From: an uncultured Bacteroides sp.
Lineage (GTDB): Bacteria; Bacteroidota; Bacteroidia; Bacteroidales; Bacteroidaceae
Assembly (NCBI GenBank): GCA_959606905.1
Contig: CAUHML010000126.1
Coordinates: 1-9,389 of the forward strand
Length of the DNA: 9,389 nucleotides
Direction of reading: 5' to 3'
Shown here: positions 1 to 7,085 of the stretch, in pieces
How the letters are laid out: each line of letters opens with the position of its first letter
How positions within the stretch are numbered: the first letter of the stretch is position 1
The notes under the pieces: model-generated
The model's input: the letters and a program-made list of their open reading frames with translations, nothing else
What the model was told of the DNA's origin: nothing
The model's database searches: none
Translations under genes and position numbers: made by a program

Positions 1-40
1 GGCCATTGCGGCTGTGCGGGTTCAAGTCCCGCTTCGAGTA
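1..40 (+). tRNA. tRNA 3' part, probably tRNA-Leu (cut by left edge)
   Basis: Only the variable arm, T arm and 3' acceptor strand are inside the window. The T stem is GCGGG (16-20) with CCCGC (28-32), around the loop TTCAAGT (21-27). The 3' acceptor strand is TTCGAGT (33-39) and the discriminator base is A (40). CCA is not encoded. The bases before the T stem fit a long class II variable arm: GCC (2-4) pairs with GGC (10-12). Class II bacterial tRNAs are Leu, Ser and Tyr. Discriminator A argues against Ser (normally G), and the arm resembles Bacteroides tRNA-Leu as I remember it. The anticodon lies outside the window, so the isoacceptor is unknown. Confidence 0.85.
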
Positions 41-54
41 CGAGTATTCTTTAT

Positions 55-90
55 AAGGCTTCATGAATCATTGATTCATGAAGCCTTTTT
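55..90 (+). terminator. Intrinsic terminator of the tRNA transcript
   Basis: A perfect inverted repeat of about 15 bp (56-70 with 72-86) has AGGCTTCATGAATCA as its left arm. It is followed by a T-rich tract (86-90, then A and five more Ts). The central bases would open to form a short loop in RNA. It begins about 15 nt after the tRNA 3' end, so it should terminate the tRNA transcript and isolate the sigma factor gene downstream. The stem is almost fully symmetric, and the left flank is also A/T-rich, but the T tract favours + strand use. Confidence 0.9.
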
Positions 91-321
91 ATTTTTATGG
101 GTGTATAATATACATTTTATTTATTTTCTGGAAAGCTCTATATGATAGCTGCTTGGAAGAAATAAACCAAAAAAGAGTTATAATATTTTTTTATTGTGTT
201 ATTAATCTTTTATTTTGCTTTTAGATTATGATTTAATGTATAATATTATATTGAATCATTCCTTAGACCTAAATATATGTAATATTTGATTTAACCGCTA
301 ACACTGAAAAATACTAGAGAG
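91..321. other. AT-rich intergenic region upstream of the sigma factor gene
   Basis: About 230 bp with no convincing ORF. It should hold the promoter of the sigma/anti-sigma pair. The closest match to the Bacteroides -7 box (TAnnTTTG) is AATATTTG at 281-288, about 33 bp before the sigma start codon, but no TTTG -33 element lies at the usual spacing, so it is only a weak candidate. Two short AT-rich inverted repeats occur: TGTATA-A-TATACA (102-114) and TATAATATTATA (239-250). Both are the kind expected by chance in such DNA. Confidence 0.4.
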
Positions 322-876
322 ATGGAGAATAATGACAGGCAGATTGAATTAAAGTTTCAGAGGTTTTTCACTGTAAATTTTCCAAAGGTAAAGAACTTTG
401 CTCAAATGCTGCTAAAATCGGAAGCGGATGCAGAAGATGTGGCTCAAGATGTTTTCTGTAAGCTCTGGTTGCAGCCTGAGTTGTGGCTGGATAATGATAA
501 AGAACTAGACAATTATATTTTTATAATGACTAGAAATATAGTTCTGAATATCTTTAAACATCAACAAGTAGAACAGGAATATCAGTCGGAAGTTATAGAG
601 AAGACTCTTCTTTATGAATTAACAGAAAAGGAAGAGATCTTGAATAACGTATATTATAAGGAGATGTTGATGATTATTCAACTCACCCTGGAGAAAATGC
701 CGAAGCGTCGGAGGTTGATATTCGAACTTAGTCGTTTCAGGGGATTAAGTCATAAAGAAATAGCTGATAAACTCGATGTTTCTATCCGAACAATAGAGCA
801 TCAGGTTTATTTAGCATTGATCGAATTAAAGAAAGTACTCCTCTTTTTTATTTTTTTCTCTAATATTTTTAAGTAG
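322..876 (+). CDS. ECF-type RNA polymerase sigma factor (Bacteroidetes sigma-70 expansion family)
   Basis: A 184-aa extracytoplasmic-function sigma factor that should direct RNA polymerase to the downstream glycan-uptake operon when released by its anti-sigma partner. Region 2 spans about residues 12-79, including the acidic DAEDVAQDVFCKLW segment (36-49) and the helix ending in RNIVLNIFK, which contacts core enzyme and the -10 element. Region 4 spans about 118-171, with the helix-turn-helix GLSHKEIADKLDVSIRTIEH (141-160) for -35 recognition. There is no sigma 1 or 3 region, as expected for ECF factors, and the length is normal for the family. The start at 322 follows a purine-rich GAGAG and gives a complete region 2. 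The C-terminus is a short phenylalanine-rich tail (FFIFF, about 175-179), encoded by long T runs. It is followed after 57 nt by the FecR-like gene, the usual sigma/anti-sigma pair order. Confidence 0.95.
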   Translation: MENNDRQIELKFQRFFTVNFPKVKNFAQMLLKSEADAEDVAQDVFCKLWLQPELWLDNDKELDNYIFIMTRNIVLNIFKHQQVEQEYQSEVIEKTLLYELTEKEEILNNVYYKEMLMIIQLTLEKMPKRRRLIFELSRFRGLSHKEIADKLDVSIRTIEHQVYLALIELKKVLLFFIFFSNIFK

Positions 877-933
877 TATGTATGTAGTAGTTGTATTTAG
901 TGTATAAAGCCCAAAAAAGAAAGAAAAAGATTC

Positions 934-1920
934 ATGAAAAATTATATTCAACAACTCGTAGAATTGTTCGGTCATAATAGTTATTCAGCCGGAACACAGA
1001 AGAAAGTGCAACAGTGGTTGGCTGATGAGGAGCATGTTGATGAAAAGAGTGAGGCTCTTCGTGAGCTTTGGAAACAAGCAGGAGAGCAGAAAGTGCCTGA
1101 TGGCATGCAACAATCAATACAACGAATGCGGCAGAATCTGGGAATGCAGTCTATCACTTCACGTAGAAATTACCAGTTACTTATATGGAGAGCTGCAGCT
1201 ATTTTCTTGTTAGCAGTCTCATCCGTTTCTATTTATTTGATGTTGGAAAAGGAACGGCCGGAAAAAGATTTAGTTGAATGCTATATACCGACAGCGGAAA
1301 TTCGTGAACTTACATTACCGGATGGTACAAATGTCATGCTGAATTCGAAGAGTATACTACTATATCCGGAAAAATTTACAGGAGAGACTAGAAGCGTATA
1401 TTTGATTGGTGAGGCCAACTTTAAAGTGAAACCGGATAAGAAGCATCCTTTCATTGTAAAGGCCAATGATTATCAAGTTACTGCTTTAGGTACTGAATTT
1501 AATGTAAATGCTTATCCGGAAAATAGCGAACTGATGGCTACTTTGCTGGAAGGTAGTGTGAAAGTTGAATTCAATAACTTGCTGTCCAATATTATTTTAA
1601 AGCCTAATGAACAGTTGGTATATGACAAACATACGAAAGCGCACAATCTGCGGATGCCTGAGATAGATGATGTGACGGCATGGCAACGTGGGGAATTGGT
1701 TTTTAGTAATATGTATCTGGAGGATATTTTTACAAGTCTTGAACGCAAATTTCCTTATGCTTTTGTATATAGCCTTCATAGCTTGAAAAAGAATACATAT
1801 AGTTTCCGCTTCTCCAAACAGGCGAATCTGGAGGAAGTTATGAAGATTATATCGCAAGTTGTAGGAAATGTAAACTATGTTATCAAGGGAAATAAGTGCT
1901 ATGTAACTAGTAAAGAATAA
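934..1920 (+). CDS. FecR-family anti-sigma factor with C-terminal DUF4974 domain
   Basis: A 328-aa inner-membrane regulator that should hold the upstream ECF sigma factor and release it when the outer-membrane transporter signals ligand. An N-terminal cytoplasmic helical part (about 1-80) is the expected sigma-binding region. A single transmembrane segment follows at about 84-104 (IWRAAAIFLLAVSSVSIYLM). The periplasmic FecR domain lies at about 118-213, with typical LPDGTNVMLNSKS (128-140), IGEANFKV and ALGTEFNV motifs. The C-terminal DUF4974 domain (about 255-326) begins after the hallmark WQRGELVFSNMYLEDI (250-265). Length and domain order match Bacteroides anti-sigma factors of the SusC-linked type. 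The start at 934 is the first in-frame ATG after the sigma gene, with an A/G-rich stretch just upstream. The DUF4974 part aligns by eye with the STN domain of the SusC protein encoded next, which fits direct periplasmic pairing of the two. Confidence 0.95.
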   Translation: MKNYIQQLVELFGHNSYSAGTQKKVQQWLADEEHVDEKSEALRELWKQAGEQKVPDGMQQSIQRMRQNLGMQSITSRRNYQLLIWRAAAIFLLAVSSVSIYLMLEKERPEKDLVECYIPTAEIRELTLPDGTNVMLNSKSILLYPEKFTGETRSVYLIGEANFKVKPDKKHPFIVKANDYQVTALGTEFNVNAYPENSELMATLLEGSVKVEFNNLLSNIILKPNEQLVYDKHTKAHNLRMPEIDDVTAWQRGELVFSNMYLEDIFTSLERKFPYAFVYSLHSLKKNTYSFRFSKQANLEEVMKIISQVVGNVNYVIKGNKCYVTSKE

Positions 1921-1957
1921 ATATATTGTAGAACCTTTTAAATTTAATACGTAATGC

Positions 1958-1996
1958 AAAAAAATACCCGGAAGGAATGGCCGTTCCTCCCGGATA
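1958..1996 (-). terminator. Minus-strand intrinsic terminator in the anti-sigma/susC gap
   Basis: Read on the minus strand, arms 1996-1984 and 1977-1965 form a 13-bp stem with the 6-nt loop CGGCCA, followed directly by seven Ts (complement of A1958-1964). Two positions in the stem (1972/1989 and 1967/1994) are G-U wobble pairs in the minus-strand RNA but A/C mismatches in the plus-strand RNA. On the plus strand the hairpin is not followed by a T tract. Both facts say the element is built for leftward transcription. No minus-strand protein gene is present here for it to serve. Confidence 0.8.
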
Positions 1997-2012
1997 TGAA
2001 ATCAATCTCTTT

Positions 2013-2037
2013 TAATATTAGCGTAATATTGACGCTA
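2013..2037. repeat. Overlapping 11-nt direct repeat and 6-bp inverted repeat in the susC leader
   Basis: TAATATTAGCG (2013-2023) is followed immediately by TAATATTGACG (2024-2034), matching at 9 of 11 positions. Overlapping this, TAGCGT (2019-2024) and ACGCTA (2032-2037) form an inverted repeat around a 7-nt loop. It lies about 45 bp before the susC start. It could be a stem-loop in the susC leader and, equally, in the antisense RNA, where paired loops would help the two RNAs meet. It could also be a DNA site for the sigma factor. The sequence does not decide between these. Confidence 0.5.
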
Positions 2038-2081
2038 TTCTGAATGATCCTAGAATAATAACCAATTAACTAATACTAAAG

Positions 2082-5000
2082 ATGCTACAAATCTACGAAA
2101 AAATAGCAGAAAAAATAGCTCATAAGCGGGTCTTTCTCACTTTTTTAAGTCTTATTCTTATACAGACTTTCGCTTTGGCTCAAAATGATAGTAAAATAAC
2201 TATCCAGCAGAAGAACATCACTGTCATTGATGCCTTAAAAACTGTGGAAAAACAGTCCAAAAAGTCTATAAATTATAGTGATTCCGAATTAAAAGGAAAA
2301 GTAATAGCCCAGTTAAACTTGCAGAACGCATCCCTCGAAACCGCACTTGATACCATCTTAAAAGGGACGGGCTTTTCATTCCAGATTCAAGGTAACTACA
2401 TCATAATAGCTGAAAAGAAGCCTGTAGTTGCACAAACCCTTAAAAATATCAAAGGAAAGGTTACTGATGAAAGCGGTGAACCGTTGATTGGAGTAAATAT
2501 ATCTGTGGATGGTAGTTCTACAGGTACGATTACCGATTTCGATGGTAACTTTACGATCAAGGCGGCAGAGAAATCTATTCTCAAAGTATCTTATATCGGA
2601 TATGCTGCACAGATAATTCCTGTTTCCAAGAAAGATTTCTATCCGGTTGTAATGAAGCAGGATACAGAAGTGCTCGATGAAGTTGTTGTGACGGCATTGG
2701 GTATCAAACGTGCAGAAAAGGCGTTGTCTTACAATGTACAACAAGTCAAGGGAGATGCTTTGACTACGGTAAAAGATGCTAACTTCGTAAACTCGCTGAA
2801 CGGTAAGATAGCCGGAGTGAGTATTAACAAAAGTGCTAGTGGAGTTGGTGGTGCGACACGTGTTGTAATGCGTGGTGCAAAATCTATTGAAGGTGATAAT
2901 AATGCTTTGTATGTGGTGGACGGTATTCCTTTGTTCAATACCAATATGGGAAATACCGACAGTGGTATTATGGGTGAAGGTAAGGCCGGAACAGAAGGAA
3001 TCGCCGACTTCAATCCCGAAGATATTGAAAGTCTTTCTGTTTTGAGTGGTCCTTCGGCTGCTGCGTTGTATGGTAGTAGTGCCGCTAACGGTGTAATTTT
3101 GATTACCACTAAAAAAGGAAAAGAAGGAAAACTTTCAGTGCAGTTCTCTTCTTCTTCAGAGTTCAGCAAAGCTTATATGACTCCTGAGTTTCAAAATACG
3201 TATGGTAACAAAAAAGATATGTATGAAAGCTGGGGTGAGAAACTGTTGACTCCTACAAGTTATGATCCTAAGAAGGATTTCTTTAATACCGGAACAAACT
3301 TTATTAATTCGGTTACGTTGACCACCGGTACGAAATCGAATCAGACTTTTGCTTCTGTTTCTTCTACCAATTCCAAAGGTATTGTACCTAATAATGAATA
3401 TGATCGTTTGAATTTCACAATCCGTAATACGGCAACTTTCCTTAATGATAAATTACAACTCGATTTAGGTGCGTCGTATGTGAAACAGAAAGACAAGAAT
3501 ATGGTATCGCAAGGACAATATTGGAATCCGGTGATGGCCGCCTATTTGTTCCCTCGTGGTGAAGACTTTGATGGAATTAAGTCATTCGAACATTTCGATG
3601 AAAGTCGCCAACTTCCGGTTCAGTATTGGCCGGTGGCAGATCCGGTATATGCTTCACAGAACCCTTACTGGACTGCTTATCGCAATGTAGCTACGAATGA
3701 AAAGAGTCGTTATATGTTCAACGTAGGGTTGACTTATAATATTACCGATTGGTTGAATGCGACAGCCCGTTTCAGAATGGATGACACACATGTATTGTTT
3801 GAACGCAAGATTTACGCTTCATCCGACGATAAATTTGCGGAAGGAAAGAAAGGACTGTATGGATACAATAACTATGAAGACCGTCAGGAATATGCCGACT
3901 TTATGTTGAACGTAAATAAACATATAGCTGATTTCAGTATTTCTGCCAATGCGGGTTGGAACTATTCTAACTATTGGGCATTGGAGAGAGGATACAAAGG
4001 GACATTATTGGGAGTGCCCAATAAATTTGCGGCTTCTAATATCGATCCGGCTAATGGTCGTATCTCAGAAAAGGGTGGTGATAGTCGTGTACGTAATCAT
4101 GCTGTTTTTGCCAATTTGGAACTTGGTTGGAAGAGTATGCTTTATTTGACGCTGACCGGACGTAATGACTGGAATTCACGTTTGGTGAATACCGATGAAG
4201 AATCTTTCTTCTATCCCTCAATCGGTCTGTCCGGGATTATTTCCGAGATGGTCAAATTGCCCGAATTTATCTCTTACCTGAAAGTTCGCGGTTCGTATAC
4301 GGAAGTCGGTGCGCCTGTATCCCGTTCGGGACTGACTCCGGGTACGGTAACTACCCCTATTGTGGGTGGTGCATTAGATCCTACCGGTATCTATCCGTTT
4401 ACTGATTTCAAGGCAGAGCGTACAAAGTCATACGAATTTGGATTAAGTCTGAAGTTGTGGAATAAATTAAGTGCGGAGGTAACCTACTATCATTCTAATA
4501 CATACAATCAGACCTTCTTGGGTGATCTTCCGGAATATACCGGATACAAGCAGATTTATTTGCAGGCCGGTAATGTGGAAAATCGTGGTTGGGAGGCTTC
4601 ATTAAGCTATTCCGATCGGTTTAAGTTCGGATTAGGAATCTCTTCAACATTGACATTCTCTCGAAATATAAACGAGATTAAGGAGATGGTTGAAAACTAT
4701 CATACGGATTTGATGGATGAACCGATTAATATTCCGGAGGTTTTGAAGGATGGTGGTCGTGTCATCTTGAAAGAAGGCGGAAGTATCCACGATATTTATG
4801 CCAACACCTTCTTGAAGAAAGACCACCTGGGATATGTTGAGGTAAAGAGCGACGGAACCTTTGGAATGGAAAAGGGGGAACCTGTTTATTTGGGAAAAAC
4901 TTCTCCTGACTTTAATCTGGGATGGAGTAATATGTTGACATACAAAGGCTTTGGACTCGGGTTCCAGATCAACGGGCGTTTTGGTGGTGTGGTGACCTCT

Positions 5001-5405
5001 TCTACAGAGGCATTGCTTGATCGTTACGGTGTGTCCAAACGTTCGGCTGAGGCTCGTGAAGCGGGAGGCGTATTGTTGAAGGGACAAGGTCTGGTAGATG
5101 CGAAGTCTTATTATCAGATGACAGGTACGGGAAATTATGAAACTTCCGGTTACTATGTATACAGTGCCACCAATATTCGTTTGCAAGAACTTACCTTTAG
5201 CTATACTATGCCTAATAAGTGGTTTGGTAACGTGTTGAAAGATGTTACAGTTTCGTTTATAGCCAACAATCCTTGGATGTTGTATTGCGAAGCTCCGTTC
5301 GATCCGGAACTGACTCCTTCCACTAGTACTTACGGACAAGGTAATGATTATTTTATGCAACCGAGTGTTCGTAGCTTTGGCTTCGGTATTAAATTTAAAT
5401 TATAA
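2082..5405 (+). CDS. SusC/RagA-family TonB-dependent outer-membrane transporter with STN signalling domain
   Basis: A 1107-aa outer-membrane importer expected to take up oligosaccharides handed over by the SusD-like lipoprotein, powered by TonB. The signal peptide ends near ALA|Q (residues 31-34). An STN domain (about 39-111) follows; it is present only in transporters that signal to an anti-sigma factor. Next is a carboxypeptidase-like regulatory domain (about 123-193, with KGKVTDESGEPLIGVNISV and a FDGNFTI motif). The family's conserved LDEVVVTALGIKR stretch (198-210) follows, then the plug (about 212-345, including VVDGIPLF and SVLSGPSAAALYGSSAANGV) and a beta barrel running to the C-terminus. 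The length fits the STN-bearing subclass. The 161-bp gap to the anti-sigma gene and the start codon region are covered by a candidate antisense RNA. The stop is 15 nt before the susD-like start. Substrate cannot be read from the protein; context suggests a GlcNAc-containing host glycan. Confidence 0.97.
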   Translation: MLQIYEKIAEKIAHKRVFLTFLSLILIQTFALAQNDSKITIQQKNITVIDALKTVEKQSKKSINYSDSELKGKVIAQLNLQNASLETALDTILKGTGFSFQIQGNYIIIAEKKPVVAQTLKNIKGKVTDESGEPLIGVNISVDGSSTGTITDFDGNFTIKAAEKSILKVSYIGYAAQIIPVSKKDFYPVVMKQDTEVLDEVVVTALGIKRAEKALSYNVQQVKGDALTTVKDANFVNSLNGKIAGVSINKSASGVGGATRVVMRGAKSIEGDNNALYVVDGIPLFNTNMGNTDSGIMGEGKAGTEGIADFNPEDIESLSVLSGPSAAALYGSSAANGVILITTKKGKEGKLSVQFSSSSEFSKAYMTPEFQNTYGNKKDMYESWGEKLLTPTSYDPKKDFFNTGTNFINSVTLTTGTKSNQTFASVSSTNSKGIVPNNEYDRLNFTIRNTATFLNDKLQLDLGASYVKQKDKNMVSQGQYWNPVMAAYLFPRGEDFDGIKSFEHFDESRQLPVQYWPVADPVYASQNPYWTAYRNVATNEKSRYMFNVGLTYNITDWLNATARFRMDDTHVLFERKIYASSDDKFAEGKKGLYGYNNYEDRQEYADFMLNVNKHIADFSISANAGWNYSNYWALERGYKGTLLGVPNKFAASNIDPANGRISEKGGDSRVRNHAVFANLELGWKSMLYLTLTGRNDWNSRLVNTDEESFFYPSIGLSGIISEMVKLPEFISYLKVRGSYTEVGAPVSRSGLTPGTVTTPIVGGALDPTGIYPFTDFKAERTKSYEFGLSLKLWNKLSAEVTYYHSNTYNQTFLGDLPEYTGYKQIYLQAGNVENRGWEASLSYSDRFKFGLGISSTLTFSRNINEIKEMVENYHTDLMDEPINIPEVLKDGGRVILKEGGSIHDIYANTFLKKDHLGYVEVKSDGTFGMEKGEPVYLGKTSPDFNLGWSNMLTYKGFGLGFQINGRFGGVVTSSTEALLDRYGVSKRSAEAREAGGVLLKGQGLVDAKSYYQMTGTGNYETSGYYVYSATNIRLQELTFSYTMPNKWFGNVLKDVTVSFIANNPWMLYCEAPFDPELTPSTSTYGQGNDYFMQPSVRSFGFGIKFKL
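2088..2095 (-). promoter_or_regulatory. Candidate Bacteroides -7 promoter box for the antisense RNA
   Basis: The minus strand reads TAGATTTG, a perfect match to the Bacteroides -7 consensus TAnnTTTG. It lies within susC codons 3-5 (Gln-Ile-Tyr). A start a few bases downstream falls at about 2081-2083, on the susC ATG. I find no TTTG at the usual 19-21 bp upstream spacing: that position on the minus strand reads CTAT or close to it, within T-rich DNA. The call therefore rests on the -7 box and its placement relative to the minus-strand terminator. Confidence 0.45.
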
Positions 5406-5420
5406 TACACCTTCTTTATT

Positions 5421-7061
5421 ATGAGAAAAATGAATCATTTTAAACTATTAGCGGTGATATGCGCAATGACGCTATTTGCCTCATGCAATTTTGAAGAAAT
5501 CAATACCAACCAATTTGAGATGAGCGACGGAGAAGGTGCGATGGATGGTTTTGAAGTCGGAGGGCTGATTACAGCTATGCAACGGACAGTGATTCCCGTA
5601 GGCACACAGGCTGATGATACAGATGTTATCAATGAATATCAAATAGCTTATCATCTGTCGGCCGATAATTGGAGTGGATTTTTTGGCGAGAACAACAGTA
5701 ACGGTTGGAACGCAGGTAGTAACAATACTACTTATTATTTGTTGGACAATTGGATAAAAGCGACCTATACACAGTCTTATACCAATGCTCTTGATCCTTG
5801 GAAGAAATTGAAAATAGCGTCCGAGAAAAATGGTACGCCCGAAGTCTTTGCTTTGGCTCAAATTCTGAAGATTTCCGCTTGGCACAAGACACTTGAAAGT
5901 TTCGGTCCGATGCCTTATTCTCATGCGGCGGACGCTACAATGAACATTCCGTTCGATTCGGAGAAAGAGGTGTATACGGCGATGTTTGAAGAATTGACCG
6001 CAGCCATTGAAGAATTAACAGAAAAGGCGGCAAATGGGGTGAATGTAATGGGCGCTTATGATGCGGTATATGCCGGAGATGCTACCAAATGGGTGAAATA
6101 CGGCAATTCGCTGATGCTTCGTTTGGCTATGCGTGTCCGCTTCGCTGATGCGGAACTGGCGAAAAAGTATGCTACTCAAGCAGTAAATCATTCTATCGGC
6201 GTGATGACGGCTAAGGATGATGCGGCTCAAATGAGTCAAGGAGCGGGTATGACTTTCCGCAACAACATTGAATGGCTGGCAGGCAACTATAATGAAGCTC
6301 GTATGGGTTCTTCCATCTTTTCTTATCTGATGGGATATGAAGACCCGCGTTTGAGCGTTTATTTTTTGCCGATGGATGGTAATGCCTCTTATGGTGTTGA
6401 GGCTTTCGACGGAAAAACGTATCAAGCGGTGCCGGCAGGGCATGCCAATGCGCAGAATGACATCTACAAATCTTGCTCAAAGCCCAATATTCAAAGTGGA
6501 ACTCCTACATATTGGCTGCGTGCATCGGAAGTTTATTTTTTGCGTGCGGAAGCAGCTTTAGTGTGGGAAGGTTTCGGCAGTGCGGATTCATGGTATAAAC
6601 AGGGCATTGATATGTCTTTTCAGGAGAATGGTGTGACCGATCCTGTAGACGATTATATGAATTCCAATTTGGCACCTCGGGCATATGTTTTTTCCCATTA
6701 TCAGTATGGGCAAACACTTTCTGCTCCGTGTGAGACTACTGCCAAGTTTGAAGGAACAACAGAACAGAAGTTGGAAAAAATTATGATTCAGAAGTGGATT
6801 GCTTTGTTTCCTAACGGACAGGAAGCGTGGACGGAATGGAGAAGAACCGGTTATCCGAAGTTGAATGTCATTAAGACTTTGAAAGGAGCAGTGCAGGGCG
6901 CAACTCTTGAGGGCGGTATTCGCCGTATGATTTATCCCACCAGTTTTTCTCAGACTAACGAGGGAAAGGCTATTTATGAAGCAGCCTTGAAGTTGTTCAA
7001 TAACGGTGCAGGTGGCGAAGATAAGTCTTCTACCCGTTTGTGGTGGGATTGTAAGAGATAA
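5421..7061 (+). CDS. SusD/RagB-family surface glycan-binding lipoprotein (SusD-like_2 type)
   Basis: A 546-aa outer-membrane lipoprotein that should sit as a lid on the SusC partner and capture the glycan at the cell surface. The signal peptide ends in the lipobox FASC (Cys22). Glu-Glu at 25-26 just after the cysteine is consistent with the acidic export signal reported for surface lipoproteins in Bacteroidetes. The chain carries features of the SusD-like_2 / 'SusD and RagB outer membrane lipoprotein' group rather than the classical SusD group: GDATKWVKYGNSLMLRLAMR (219-238), helical TYWLRASEVYFLRAEAAL (362-379), EAWTEWRRTGYPKL (468-481) and the terminal TRLWWD (538-543). Length is normal. 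An alternative start at Met4 is possible, but both give a valid signal peptide. It starts 15 nt after susC and is probably translated from the same mRNA. Ligand-binding residues cannot be identified with confidence. Confidence 0.96.
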   Translation: MRKMNHFKLLAVICAMTLFASCNFEEINTNQFEMSDGEGAMDGFEVGGLITAMQRTVIPVGTQADDTDVINEYQIAYHLSADNWSGFFGENNSNGWNAGSNNTTYYLLDNWIKATYTQSYTNALDPWKKLKIASEKNGTPEVFALAQILKISAWHKTLESFGPMPYSHAADATMNIPFDSEKEVYTAMFEELTAAIEELTEKAANGVNVMGAYDAVYAGDATKWVKYGNSLMLRLAMRVRFADAELAKKYATQAVNHSIGVMTAKDDAAQMSQGAGMTFRNNIEWLAGNYNEARMGSSIFSYLMGYEDPRLSVYFLPMDGNASYGVEAFDGKTYQAVPAGHANAQNDIYKSCSKPNIQSGTPTYWLRASEVYFLRAEAALVWEGFGSADSWYKQGIDMSFQENGVTDPVDDYMNSNLAPRAYVFSHYQYGQTLSAPCETTAKFEGTTEQKLEKIMIQKWIALFPNGQEAWTEWRRTGYPKLNVIKTLKGAVQGATLEGGIRRMIYPTSFSQTNEGKAIYEAALKLFNNGAGGEDKSSTRLWWDCKR

Positions 7062-7085
7062 CCTACATGTATCATTTTAATACAG

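Larger units (their letters stand above)
1958..2083 (-). ncRNA. Candidate cis-antisense small RNA opposite the susC leader (DonS-like)
   Basis: Inferred leftward RNA of about 120-126 nt. It would start near 2081-2083, a few bases after a -7 box at 2095-2088, and end in the T run complementary to 1958-1964. It would contain two hairpins: a 6-bp stem (2037-2032 with 2024-2019) and a terminator stem (1996-1984 with 1977-1965). It would be fully complementary to the susC mRNA leader and would end at or beside the susC start codon at 2082. In B. fragilis and other Bacteroides, cis-antisense RNAs at this position, between the anti-sigma gene and susC, are reported to repress the PUL (DonS group). 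The terminator is seen in the sequence. The promoter is partial, with no -33 match, and expression is untested. An alternative is that the hairpin only blocks leftward read-through. Confidence 0.6.

Noticed and set aside
102..114. TGTATA-A-TATACA inverted repeat as an operator
   Set aside because: Only 6-bp arms made mostly of A and T in AT-rich DNA, more than 160 bp from any likely promoter. A chance origin is likely.
239..250. TATAATATTATA palindrome as a regulatory site
   Set aside because: Pure AT palindromes of this length are common in such DNA, and nothing nearby supports a role.
830..870. Terminator or attenuator between the sigma and anti-sigma genes
   Set aside because: The T runs are inside the sigma coding frame and no stable stem precedes them; only weak A-T pairing can be drawn.
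1939..1946. TAAATTTA as a plus-strand -7 box for susC
   Set aside because: Its last base misses the TAnnTTTG consensus and no -33 TTTG lies at the usual spacing. susC is also expected to depend on the ECF sigma factor, whose promoter sequence I do not know.
4644..5360. Long minus-strand open frame (238 codons) inside susC
   Set aside because: It lies entirely opposite a clear SusC barrel and has no recognisable domain. Other long antisense frames inside the susD-like and GH18 genes were rejected for the same reason.
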